Below the pieces are notes generated by a model. That model did not search any database. It was not told the origin of the DNA and was given only the letters and a program-made list of their open reading frames with translations. Positions 44,771 through 53,503 of a stretch of DNA of 64,000 bases are shown here, piece by piece (the first letter of the stretch is position 1; every line of letters begins with the position of its first letter). The stretch is from Sphingobacteriia bacterium. Lineage in GTDB: Bacteria; Bacteroidota; Bacteroidia; Bacteroidales; UBA7960. The position numbers and the translations under genes are program-made. The stretch spans positions 1 through 64,000 of the forward strand of contig JAABRR010000025.1 in the NCBI GenBank assembly GCA_011390785.1, given 5' to 3'.

Positions 44771-46183
44771 ATGGCAGATAAGAAACAAGTTATAGTATTG
44801 GGTGCCGGACCTGGGGGCTATGCAGCCGCTTTTCAGGCAGCCAATCTCGATTTAAATGTCACATTGATTGATCCTAAACCCGATCCTGGCGGGGTTTGTC
44901 TTTTTCATGGTTGTATTCCTACCAAGGCATTGCTGCACCTGGCAGCAGTAAAAGATGAATCGGAAAAGGCCGCCGATTGGGGACTAACTTTTTCGGGCGT
45001 AAAAGTAGATATTGATAAGGTTCGTTCGTGGAAACAATCAGTGGTAAAACAGCTAACCGGTGGTTTAGGTCAGCTGGCCAAGGCCCGCAAGGTTGAGTAT
45101 TTGCAGGGAATGGCGAAACTTACCGGAACAAATTCACTCGAGTTTACATCCGTTGAGGGTGATAAAAAGGAAATTGCTTTTGAGAATCTTATCCTGGCAA
45201 CAGGAGCCACTGCATCATCGCTACCCGGTATTTCTTTCGATGAGCAAATTATGAATGCAGAGATTGCACTGGAGTTAAAAGATGTTCCCAAACGTTTGCT
45301 GATTGTGGGTGCTGGTTATATTGGGCTGGAAATGAGTGTTATTTACAAATCGCTAGGTTCAGAAATTACCATTGCAGAGTTCACTTCAGATATTCTGCCT
45401 GGTCTCGATCAGGATTTACGCGATGTATTTAAGAAAGAACGACGGGACCTAATCCAAAACACCATGTTTAATACCAAGGTAGTTAATGTGGAGAAAAAGG
45501 GTAAGAAGCTGGAAGTTGAATTTGAAACCCAGGATGGCAAAAAGAAAGAATCTTTTGATAAGATACTTGTAGCCATTGGCGGTAAGCCTAACACCAAAAA
45601 TATTGGACTGGAAGAAGTGGGTGTTGAAACCGACGAACGAGGTTTTGTAAAAGTTGACCTGGTAAGACGCACAAACGTTAAAAATATATATGCCATTGGT
45701 GATATTTCTGGTCAGCCTATGCTCGCTCATAAGGCTTCTCACGAAGGACGGGTTGCTGCAGAACACATTGCCGGACACAAAACTGCCTATGAGCCAAAGG
45801 CCATTCCGGCGGTTGTGTTTACCGATCCGGAAATTGCCTGGACTGGTATTACCGAAGCCGAAGCCAAAGAACAGGGCAAAAAGGTGGAAGTAGCCAAATT
45901 CCCATGGGCAGCATCGGGCAGGGCAGTTACCCTGGGTTTGAAAAACGGACTCACCAAGCTAATCATTGATCCGGAAAATGACCGGATACTTGGAGCCGGA
46001 TTTGTGGGAAAAGAAGCAGGCAGTATGGTGGGAGAAGCTACATTGGCTATAGAAATGGCAGCTGTAGCCCGTGATCTTGAGTTAACCATCCATCCACACC
46101 CTACTCTTTCTGAAACCATTATGGAAGCTGCCGAAGTTTATTTCGGTCATGCTACTCATATCCATAAAAAGAAGAAGAAGTAA
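44771..46183 (+). CDS. lpdA: Dihydrolipoyl dehydrogenase (E3)
   Basis: 470-residue flavoprotein that re-oxidises the E2 lipoyl group with NAD. FAD-binding VLGAGPGGYAAA is at the start; the redox disulfide is GGVCLFHGCIPTKALLH (Cys43 and Cys48); an NAD-binding motif is VGAGYIGLEMS; the second flavin contact reads NIYAIGDISGQPMLAHKASHEG; the catalytic HPHPTLSE is near the C-terminus. The ending HIHKKKKK is unusually basic. The sequence HP-T-L-S-E and spacing fit a true E3 rather than a related reductase. It can also serve other 2-oxoacid complexes. Confidence 0.95.
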   Translation: MADKKQVIVLGAGPGGYAAAFQAANLDLNVTLIDPKPDPGGVCLFHGCIPTKALLHLAAVKDESEKAADWGLTFSGVKVDIDKVRSWKQSVVKQLTGGLGQLAKARKVEYLQGMAKLTGTNSLEFTSVEGDKKEIAFENLILATGATASSLPGISFDEQIMNAEIALELKDVPKRLLIVGAGYIGLEMSVIYKSLGSEITIAEFTSDILPGLDQDLRDVFKKERRDLIQNTMFNTKVVNVEKKGKKLEVEFETQDGKKKESFDKILVAIGGKPNTKNIGLEEVGVETDERGFVKVDLVRRTNVKNIYAIGDISGQPMLAHKASHEGRVAAEHIAGHKTAYEPKAIPAVVFTDPEIAWTGITEAEAKEQGKKVEVAKFPWAASGRAVTLGLKNGLTKLIIDPENDRILGAGFVGKEAGSMVGEATLAIEMAAVARDLELTIHPHPTLSETIMEAAEVYFGHATHIHKKKKK

Positions 46184-46211
46184 ATTTCAGCATTTAAAAA
46201 ATTTGATATTT

Positions 46212-46250
46212 CGCCGGTATTCTTTATGTTTACCGGCGTTTTATTTTTAT
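46212..46250 (+). terminator. Intrinsic terminator after lpdA
   Basis: Arms CGCCGGTA (46212-46219) and TACCGGCG (46231-46238) with an 11-base loop, followed by TTTTATTTTTAT. GC-rich stem in AT-rich DNA right after the lpdA stop; it marks the end of the pyruvate dehydrogenase operon. Confidence 0.85.
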
Positions 46251-46338
46251 AGAACTAAAAGGAATATTACCTTTAACTGTTTAACAATTTTTGCCGAAAA
46301 CACGCAAAACTCAATCTTTATCTAATTAAATTAATAAA

Positions 46339-47877
46339 ATGACTGCTCCCGAAATTGAAAACCTGGATTTTGATTTTCTAAATTCCGATGATTATGATGA
46401 ATTAACCAAAGCCCTTGAAGTAACATATAATGGGACACTTAGTCCGTGGTGGGAAGAAGATAAAATTGCAAAGCTTGTTGATGTGTTTCAGGAAGGGCAG
46501 GTAGTAATTAAGGTTAATGGTGAGATTGTGGCCTGCGCCCTGTCAATAATTGTTGATTATGACAAGTATTCCGACAATCATTCCATGAAAAGAATCACAA
46601 AAAACTACTCCTTCGATTCGCATACGGAGGAAGGTGATGTACTTTATGGGCTGGATATATTTGTTGTTCCCGAATATAGGGGGCTTCGTTTAGGCCGAAG
46701 ATTGTATGATTACCGAAAGGAGTTATGTGAAAAATACAATTTGAGAGGGATTGTTTTGGGTGGAAAAATTACCAATTACCAAACCTATCTTAACGATAAT
46801 ACCCCCAAGGAGTACATTGAGAAGGTAAAGAGAAAAGAAATTGATGATGAAGTACTGAACTTTCATACTGCCAACGATTTTTATCCATCTCGTGTTCTTA
46901 AGGCTTATATAGAAGGGGAAAATGCCAAAAATGAATTTTCTGTTCTTTTAAAATGGGATAATATTTATTTTGAAAAACCCTCCGCGCAGGTAGAAAGTAA
47001 AAAAACGGTTATCCGTCTTGGACTAATCCAATGGCAGATGCGTCCTTATAAAGATATCAATGAAGTGATGCAGCAGGCAGAGTTCTTTGTAGATGCTGTT
47101 TCTGAATACCGGTCTGATTTTGCACTCTTTCCCGAACTGTTCAACGCACCTCTGATGGCTCAGTACAATAACTTATCGGAACACGAAGCTATAAGACTTT
47201 TAGCCAGATATACCGAAGAAATAACCAATCGCTTCTCTGAACTGGCGATTGCTTACAACATAAACATTATTACCGGAAGCATGCCCGAGCTGAGAGATAA
47301 TGCCCTCTACAATGTGGGCTATTTGTGCAGGCGTGATGGTACACAGGAACGCTATGAAAAACTACACGTTACCCCTGACGAAGCCCGCGTGTGGGGGTTG
47401 CAGGGTGGAAATCAGCTGAAAACCTTTGATACTGACTGTGGCAAAATTGGCATTCTGATCTGTTATGATTCTGAATTTCCGGAGCTTAGCCGTTTATTGG
47501 CTGATGAAGGAATGGATATTCTTTTTGTACCCTTTTTGACAGATACCCAGAACGGATTTTCCCGAGTAAGACATTGTGCCCAGGCACGTGCCATAGAAAA
47601 TGAATGTTACGTTGCTATTGCCGGTAGTGTGGGTAACCTTCCCAATGTGCGCAACATGAGTATTCAATACGCTCAATCTATGGTGTTTACCCCCTGCGAT
47701 TTTGCTTTTCCATCCAATGGTATAAAAGCAGAAACTACCCCCAACACTGAAATGATACTAATTGTAGATGCTGAAATTGATGCCCTTCGCGAATTGCATG
47801 AATTTGGAAGTGTAAGGAACATGAAAGACCGCAGAAAAGATGTTTTTCAACTGAGGAAGCTGGTTAAAAACCCCTGA
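46339..47877 (+). CDS. GNAT acetyltransferase / carbon-nitrogen hydrolase fusion
   Basis: 512 residues made of two enzymes. Residues about 1-195 form a GNAT N-acetyltransferase fold with the acetyl-CoA-binding YRGLRLGRRLYDYRKEL. Residues about 225-512 form a nitrilase-superfamily amidase with the Glu-Lys-Cys triad visible as FPELFNAP, YEKLHVTPDEA and GILICYDSEFPE. The two-domain type is known in bacteria, including Bacteroidota, without a firmly proven substrate. The fusion suggests that acetylation and amide cleavage act in one route, perhaps on amino acid amides or polyamines. The gene follows the pyruvate dehydrogenase terminator, hence it is likely a separate transcript. Confidence 0.9.
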   Translation: MTAPEIENLDFDFLNSDDYDELTKALEVTYNGTLSPWWEEDKIAKLVDVFQEGQVVIKVNGEIVACALSIIVDYDKYSDNHSMKRITKNYSFDSHTEEGDVLYGLDIFVVPEYRGLRLGRRLYDYRKELCEKYNLRGIVLGGKITNYQTYLNDNTPKEYIEKVKRKEIDDEVLNFHTANDFYPSRVLKAYIEGENAKNEFSVLLKWDNIYFEKPSAQVESKKTVIRLGLIQWQMRPYKDINEVMQQAEFFVDAVSEYRSDFALFPELFNAPLMAQYNNLSEHEAIRLLARYTEEITNRFSELAIAYNINIITGSMPELRDNALYNVGYLCRRDGTQERYEKLHVTPDEARVWGLQGGNQLKTFDTDCGKIGILICYDSEFPELSRLLADEGMDILFVPFLTDTQNGFSRVRHCAQARAIENECYVAIAGSVGNLPNVRNMSIQYAQSMVFTPCDFAFPSNGIKAETTPNTEMILIVDAEIDALRELHEFGSVRNMKDRRKDVFQLRKLVKNP

Positions 47878-47917
47878 GAATTTGAAGATTTCAAAATTTA
47901 CTATTATACTCAACTTC

Positions 47918-48709
47918 ATGATTGCTCCCTATTTGAATTCCAGAATTTTAATCATAGTGATCGTTTTTCTCATGTCGCTAATTTCCTGCAAACCCGATAG
48001 AGAAATAACCTTATGGCTTATTGGTGACTCTACCATGGCCGATTATGCCAACTACGGCGAAGAATACATGACCGAACGCTATCCACAAACAGGTTGGGGG
48101 CAAATGTTGCATCATTTTACTATGGCAGATAGTCTTAAACTTGTATATCCAATAGATGCCGACAGTGTTGTGATTGATAATCGGGCACGAGGAGGAAGAA
48201 GCACCCGATCTTTTTTTGAAGAGGGACGTTGGTCGCAGGTTTACCATTTACTCAGTCCGGGAGATTGGGTTTTGATTCAGTTCGGACACAACGATTCTTC
48301 TCCTGACAAAGTGGACCGCTACACCACAATTTCAGGATACAAGGAGTACTTGCGATTGTACGTAAACCAAACCCGGGAACAGGGAGCTACCCCTGTGTTT
48401 ATCACTTCTGTATGTCGTAATTATCCATGGGTGGAAGACCAACTTCAAAACTCTCATGGCGAGTATCCTGCGGCCATGCGCGAAGTAGCTGATGAACTGA
48501 ATGTGTTTTTGATTGACCTAACAGTGCTTTCAGCTGAACATTTTTCACAAATGGGCCGGGAATATGTAACCAACAATTACTTTATGAACCTTCCTGCCGG
48601 AAAATTTGAAGCCTATCCTGATGGCATGACCGACAATACCCATTTCCAGCCCGAAGGGGCGATGCAAGTGGCCAGGTTGGTTTTTGAAGGGCTTAAGGAA
48701 CTGAAATGA
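47918..48709 (+). CDS. Rhamnogalacturonan acetylesterase-like lipoprotein (CE12)
   Basis: 263 residues from the ATG at 47918; the frame opens with a TTG at 47882, but the ATG is followed by a normal lipoprotein signal ending in SLISC. SGNH hydrolase of the rhamnogalacturonan acetylesterase type (carbohydrate esterase 12): GDSTMADY with the nucleophile Ser, NRARGGRSTRSF, LIQFGHNDSS and DNTHFQPEGA with the catalytic Asp and His. It removes acetyl groups from pectic rhamnogalacturonan. It is upstream of pectinesterase with a 22-bp gap. Confidence 0.9.
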   Translation: MIAPYLNSRILIIVIVFLMSLISCKPDREITLWLIGDSTMADYANYGEEYMTERYPQTGWGQMLHHFTMADSLKLVYPIDADSVVIDNRARGGRSTRSFFEEGRWSQVYHLLSPGDWVLIQFGHNDSSPDKVDRYTTISGYKEYLRLYVNQTREQGATPVFITSVCRNYPWVEDQLQNSHGEYPAAMREVADELNVFLIDLTVLSAEHFSQMGREYVTNNYFMNLPAGKFEAYPDGMTDNTHFQPEGAMQVARLVFEGLKELK

Positions 48710-48731
48710 TTTCCCATCTAAATCTCAAATT

Positions 48732-49796
48732 ATGATCAGAAGTTTTTTCTCAATCACATTGTTTATTATACTTTGTTGTTCTGTTAAAGCCCAAACCCTT
48801 GAAGCAAAGCTCACTCCCTGGATAGATATAGTGGTTGCTCAGGATGGAACAGGATCCACCACCACAGTGCAGGAAGCTATTAATTTGATTCCCAACAAGA
48901 ACTCAAAGCGTAAGATTATTTTTATCCGTAATGGAGTTTATCGTGAAAAAATTTTGCTTGATACTACCAAAAACAACATTACCCTTATTGGAGAGAGTGC
49001 GGAAGGGGTGATTCTTGTGTGGGACCATTATTCGGGTAGGGTGGTAAATGGTGATACCATCACTACTTCCACTTCTTTCAGTTTTGCAGTGGATGCTTCT
49101 GATTTTACAGCCATGAACCTGACCTTTAAAAATTCTGCCGGGCCTGTGGGTCAGGCGGTGGCATTGCGCACCCATGGCGACAGGCAAACTCTTTATCATG
49201 TAAAGCTCATTGGTCATCAGGATACCTATTACAGTCGCGGCCCTTATAGAAATTACCTGAAGGACTGCTACATTGAAGGGACTACCGACTATATCTTTGG
49301 TCGTAGTACCGTTGTATTCGATAGTTGTCATATCCATAGCCTGAAAACAGGGTCTTACATCACAGCTGCATCTACTGAGTCTGATACCAGGTTTGGCTAT
49401 GTGTTTTTTAACAGTCGGTTTACTGCTGCACCTGAAATTGAAAGGGTATCGCTGGGCCGTCCGTGGCGTCCCTTTGCCAAAACGGTTATCATCCATTCCT
49501 TTCTTGATGGGTTTATTAATCCGGAGGGCTGGTCAATATGGCGCGGAAATGAAAATCATCGTACCTGCTACTATGCCGAATATGAAAATTTTGGCCCGGG
49601 TGCTGAAACCGTTAATCGTATAGACTGGTCTCACCAACTTACTGATGTGGAAATGAATCAATATACCCTGGAAAATATCTTCTCTAAAAATACCAATCCT
49701 TCCAATCTCAGTTCTGACTGGTTACCCCGGTTGAAATCAGATCCGGTTTATCTGATTGTGAATGCGCATGTTCAGGGATTTTTAGACAACGAGTGA
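48732..49796 (+). CDS. Pectin methylesterase (CE8)
   Basis: 354 residues, secreted (signal MIRSFFSITLFIILCCSVKA). Parallel beta-helix pectinesterase: VVAQDGTGSTTTVQEAIN at the start, GQAVALRTHGDR with substrate contacts, IGHQDTYYS with the first catalytic Asp, GTTDYIFGRS with the nucleophile Asp, and SLGRPWRPFAK with the catalytic Arg. Demethylates homogalacturonan so that lyases or hydrolases can cut it. Those depolymerases are not in this window. Grouped with the CE12 gene on the same strand. Confidence 0.93.
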   Translation: MIRSFFSITLFIILCCSVKAQTLEAKLTPWIDIVVAQDGTGSTTTVQEAINLIPNKNSKRKIIFIRNGVYREKILLDTTKNNITLIGESAEGVILVWDHYSGRVVNGDTITTSTSFSFAVDASDFTAMNLTFKNSAGPVGQAVALRTHGDRQTLYHVKLIGHQDTYYSRGPYRNYLKDCYIEGTTDYIFGRSTVVFDSCHIHSLKTGSYITAASTESDTRFGYVFFNSRFTAAPEIERVSLGRPWRPFAKTVIIHSFLDGFINPEGWSIWRGNENHRTCYYAEYENFGPGAETVNRIDWSHQLTDVEMNQYTLENIFSKNTNPSNLSSDWLPRLKSDPVYLIVNAHVQGFLDNE

Positions 49797-50015
49797 GCCT
49801 GGTTTGAAGGAATGTCTTTAATAAAGCTTTCTGTTTCAGCTTAAAACCCGGATAATTTCTTGTAATCATTTACATTGATTTCGCTTCCAAATTCCCCCAA
49901 AATAACTATTCTGCCCGTTGTTAACGGATATTATTGTCGTATTGACAGCAGAATTTATCATGGGAATGGCCAATTGGCTCCATAGCAACTCACACACCCC
50001 AATCATCAAAACCAA

Positions 50016-51401
50016 TCAAAGCCCGTTTTCTATCTTAAATACCCAGGCATGGTTGGTGGGATTGTTGGCAGGAGTAATGGTTGGTGGGGTTATGTTTATG
50101 CTACCATTACTTCTTCTGCTCTTTACTTTTCCATCAAAGCCCATCAAAGATACCTTTCCCGATCTGTTGGTGCCTGTAACGGTAATTGGTTTTTCGGGAA
50201 ACTGTGTACAAATCACATACAAATCGTTGCCTTTGCGGGTAAAATAAACATTTTCAAGATTTTGATTTCTTTCGGCTCCATCCCATTTTCGGGTATCATA
50301 AATAGCTTCTCCATTCACATCGAGCCATTCACCTATTTCGAGCAGTCGTTGCTGTTGTATGGCGGGGATGCGCCCGTCGGCAGTAGGCCCAACATTGAGC
50401 AACAGGTTTCCACCAGCAGCCACCTTTTCTATTAGCAAATGAACCAGGCCCTCAGCTGTCATGTAATTATCGGGGGTTTCTATCCGGTTGTATCCGAAGG
50501 AAGTCCCAATTCCCCGACATTCTTCCCAGGGGTGATCAGTAGTGCCAATACCCTGTCCATCGTGCACCAGATCATATTCGGTAGTATAAAATCCGCCTTG
50601 TTTGCCTCTCGATTCTTTTCCCCAGCGGTCGTTTACTACTACCCCTTCTTTCACAGGCGATTCATTGTACAACCATTTCAGAAACTCCGTGCTTTTCCAG
50701 GTTTCACTGGGATGATCCCATTCCCCATCGGTCCAAAGTATCGAAGGCTCATAGCGGGTTACCAGATCTTTCATTTGCGGGATCATGTGATCGTCAACAT
50801 ATTTTTCAAGATTGTTGCGGTACAGTGGATTAAACCATTCATAGAGGGAATAATAGAACCCCATCTGCAGTCCGGCTTTTTTAACAGCAGTGGTAAGATC
50901 ACCGCACAAATCGAGGTGAGGACCTATGTCAACACTGTTCCAGTTCCAGCTCTGGGCACTAGGCCAAAGAGTAAAACCTTCATGATGCTTGGAGGTAAGT
51001 ACTACATATTTGGCACCTGCCCGTTTGAAAAGATCTGCCCACTGGCTGGGATCAAAATGTTCTGCCTTAAACATCGGGGCAAAATCCTGGTAAAGAAAAT
51101 CTTCGCCATAGATATCATTATGATACGCACGGAACATTTGTCCGGCCTTATCGTCGGTATTCATCATTCGCCACCAGTACCATTCAGCATATTTGGCGTA
51201 TATGCTGATATCTTCATTGGCAGGTGCCCAGGCTGGTACAGAAAAAACGCCCCAATGAATAAAAATACCGAATTTCACATCGCTAAACCATTCGGGTATG
51301 GGACGGCTGTTAATGGATTCCCAGTTAGACTGGTAAGGCTGAGCCATAGCGCTGCCAGTGCTTACCATAATCATCATTGCAAACAAGGTTTTTCTTATCA
51401 T
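50016..51401 (-). CDS. Alpha-L-fucosidase (GH29)
   Basis: 461 residues, secreted (signal MIRKTLFAMMIMVSTGSAMAQ). Family 29 markers are WFSDVKFGIFIHWGVFSVPAW, YVVLTSKHHEGFTLWPS, GFYYSLYEWFNP, then LWTDGEWDHP whose first Asp is the usual nucleophile, and LLLNVGPTADGRIP. It releases fucose from xyloglucan, pectin side chains or other glycans. It faces the CE8 gene end to end; it may be part of the same pectin-use locus but has its own promoter. Confidence 0.93.
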   Translation of the reverse strand: MIRKTLFAMMIMVSTGSAMAQPYQSNWESINSRPIPEWFSDVKFGIFIHWGVFSVPAWAPANEDISIYAKYAEWYWWRMMNTDDKAGQMFRAYHNDIYGEDFLYQDFAPMFKAEHFDPSQWADLFKRAGAKYVVLTSKHHEGFTLWPSAQSWNWNSVDIGPHLDLCGDLTTAVKKAGLQMGFYYSLYEWFNPLYRNNLEKYVDDHMIPQMKDLVTRYEPSILWTDGEWDHPSETWKSTEFLKWLYNESPVKEGVVVNDRWGKESRGKQGGFYTTEYDLVHDGQGIGTTDHPWEECRGIGTSFGYNRIETPDNYMTAEGLVHLLIEKVAAGGNLLLNVGPTADGRIPAIQQQRLLEIGEWLDVNGEAIYDTRKWDGAERNQNLENVYFTRKGNDLYVICTQFPEKPITVTGTNRSGKVSLMGFDGKVKSRRSNGSINITPPTITPANNPTNHAWVFKIENGL

Positions 51402-51838
51402 AATGGATGGGTGTTAAGATACTGAAAGATTGAATGTTACATAATGTAGAGGCTACTCAATTGTCACTAAAAAATTTGTTGTCTCAGTACCTGCTCATCA
51501 GGTATGTAGGCTGTAGATTGATAGACTTTAGGAATTCACCAGATATTATTAATCAAATAGTAGTTCAACCTGCTGAAGAAGCATATTTTAATAAAAATAT
51601 TGAACAAGAAAGATTGTTGAGCGCATAAATTAGCTTTTTTCCATTATACTAAAAGCCCTCGGCCTTTAGTATAAATAACCTGTGTGTAGTAACTTATCTC
51701 AAACTTACCAAATATACGAAGAATTGTCTTTTAATAATTTGAGAATTGCATTGTTAGGAGCAAGTTACAGATTTCTCAAAATAATTGAAAGACCATTGCG
51801 ATGAAAGAAATGGTTGTTCAGTATCGTATTTTTTGCCC
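51402..51838. other. Intergenic, 437 bp, dispersed repeat copy 2
   Basis: AT-rich stretch between GH29 and pyrD. A 31-bp segment at 51648-51678 (ACTAAAAGCC...TAAATAA) matches the one at 13349-13379 at 26 of 31 positions and here forms a hairpin (9 of 10 paired arms around CTC). On the minus strand it lies downstream of pyrD. A 64-codon plus-strand frame at 51434-51628 has no family resemblance and is not called. Confidence 0.45.
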
Positions 51839-52879
51839 TTATTGCTTCAGTTTCAGAGCCAGGAATTGATTGATCCTTTTTATGATTCCCGGACCTTCGT
51901 AAACAAAGCCAGTATATATCTGTACCAGACTGGCTCCGGCTTCAATTTTTTCCCAGGCATCCTGTGGAGACATGATACCTCCAACACCGATTATGGGAAT
52001 GGTACCCCCTGATTTCTGATGCAGGTAGCGAATAGTTTCTGTCGATTTATCCGTAAGGGGTTTGCCACTTAAACCACCCCTGCCTATGGCTTCAACAAAT
52101 TCGGTTTCTGTAGTTAGATTATCTCGGGTGGTAGTGGTATTGGTGGCAATAATCCCGTCAACTTCTGTCGTTTTAACCACATCAATAATATCATCTAATT
52201 GACCAATGGGTAAGTCGGGTGCAATTTTTAGTAAAACCGGTTTCCGTTTGGGCATACCCCTATTGGCCTGGTTTATACTATCCAGAATTTTGATGAGTTC
52301 GTCTTTGTCTTGTAATTTCCCCAGGCCTTCAATGTTGGGGCAGCTTACATTAACCACAAAGTAATCTACCACCGGGTGCAGTTTATGAAAGCATTTCAGG
52401 TAATCATCAATGGCTTTATCGTTGGGCGTTAGGGTGTTTTTACCAATATTTCCACCAATAATTAGTTCGGGTTTTTGCTTTTTCAAGTTTTGGACAAAAA
52501 CATCAACCCCCGGATTATTAAAGCCCATCCGGTTGATCAGCGCATTGTCTTTTTTCAACCTGAAAAGCCTGGGTTTGGGATTTCCAGGCTGGGGTAGTGG
52601 ATTTACCGTGCCCACTTCTACGTGGCCAAAGCCAAAGGCTGCCATGTGATTATATATATCTGCTTTTTTATCGAAGCCGGCCGCCAGGCCTACGCGATTA
52701 GGAAACTCCAGTCCAAAAAGGTTTATTTTAAGACTGGGGTCGCTAAATGCAAAAGACTTTTTAACTATCTGTTTTATTCCAGGTATCCTGAAACCTATAT
52801 GTAACATTTTAACCACCAGATGATGAACTTTTTCGGGTGATAAAAGAAATAAGGTGGGGCGAATCAGGCTTTTATACAT
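51839..52879 (-). CDS. pyrD: Dihydroorotate dehydrogenase, class 2
   Basis: 346 residues from the ATG at 52879; a TTG two codons earlier is less likely. The N-terminal helix (MYKSLIRPTLFLLSPEKVHH) marks the class 2, membrane-associated, quinone-linked enzyme. The FMN barrel shows NRVGLAAGFDKKAD, EVGTVNPLPQPGNPKPRLF, NRMGFNNPG, VNVSCPNIEGL with the catalytic Ser, LKIAPDL and IGVGGIMSPQDAWEKI. It oxidises dihydroorotate to orotate in UMP synthesis; pyrC is at the right edge of this window and pyrG at 58993-60627. Confidence 0.95.
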   Translation of the reverse strand: MYKSLIRPTLFLLSPEKVHHLVVKMLHIGFRIPGIKQIVKKSFAFSDPSLKINLFGLEFPNRVGLAAGFDKKADIYNHMAAFGFGHVEVGTVNPLPQPGNPKPRLFRLKKDNALINRMGFNNPGVDVFVQNLKKQKPELIIGGNIGKNTLTPNDKAIDDYLKCFHKLHPVVDYFVVNVSCPNIEGLGKLQDKDELIKILDSINQANRGMPKRKPVLLKIAPDLPIGQLDDIIDVVKTTEVDGIIATNTTTTRDNLTTETEFVEAIGRGGLSGKPLTDKSTETIRYLHQKSGGTIPIIGVGGIMSPQDAWEKIEAGASLVQIYTGFVYEGPGIIKRINQFLALKLKQ

Positions 52880-52914
52880 GAACAAATTGTAGTTATCGGT
52901 AAAATAACATAGAG

Positions 52915-53433
52915 TTATTTTTCAGTGCTTTTTTTCTTTGCTTCAGATTTTTTTTTATTGCTTTCTTCAGGAGCCTTTTCTTCTCCGGTTTTTTCTTCTG
53001 TTGCTTCTTCCTTATCTGATTCAGCTTCCGCTTCGCTTTCATCAACAGGCTCGCTGATCAGATCTTGTGCCAGTAATTGATTATACCAGGTAAGTACTTT
53101 TTTTATATCGCTCGGATATACCCGTTCCTGGTCAAAATCGGGCAAAATACTCTCAAAATAATTTTTCAGCACACTCCCATCTGACTTAATATCGATAGAA
53201 ACTTCTTTCCCGTCTTCCTTCTGATAAATACTCCACAAAACTTTTTTTAGTGGTACGTCTTCGGAATAAGTAAACATGCTGATATCTTCAAGAACCGAAG
53301 ATCTGTGGGTAGCAAAAACAGGGAATTTCTTGCCGTCAAGTAAAGATTCTACGATGATACTACCCCGAGATTGAGAAACGATTTTGAATAATCCACTTTT
53401 GCCTGAAATGGCCATTATTTTGCTTAAATCCAT
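52915..53433 (-). CDS. DUF5606 domain protein
   Basis: 172 residues, cytoplasmic. Residues 1-130 match the Bacteroidota DUF5606 family (MDLSKIMAISGKSGLFKIVSQ, VFATHRSSVLEDISMFT, VLTWYNQLLAQDLI). The last 45 residues are a low-complexity Glu/Lys tail. No function is known for the family. In the pyrD-side cluster it lies between the ABC exporter and pyrD with short gaps. Confidence 0.87.
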   Translation of the reverse strand: MDLSKIMAISGKSGLFKIVSQSRGSIIVESLLDGKKFPVFATHRSSVLEDISMFTYSEDVPLKKVLWSIYQKEDGKEVSIDIKSDGSVLKNYFESILPDFDQERVYPSDIKKVLTWYNQLLAQDLISEPVDESEAEAESDKEEATEEKTGEEKAPEESNKKKSEAKKKSTEK

Positions 53434-53503
53434 CTTTGTTACTTTGGTTTATATTTGATTTGGTTAGTTGTTTTTTTATTGTTAGCAAAAATACGCAATG
53501 ATT

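Noticed and set aside
50439-51425. Plus-strand ORF of 328 codons antisense to GH29
   Set aside because: It lies fully over the GH29 gene, whose family motifs are unmistakable, and its translation shows no family features; long antisense frames are common over real genes.
51434-51628. Possible 64-codon gene between GH29 and pyrD
   Set aside because: Starts with ATG and has no overlap with a gene, but no recognised domain, promoter or neighbour link; ORFs of this length arise by chance in AT-rich gaps.
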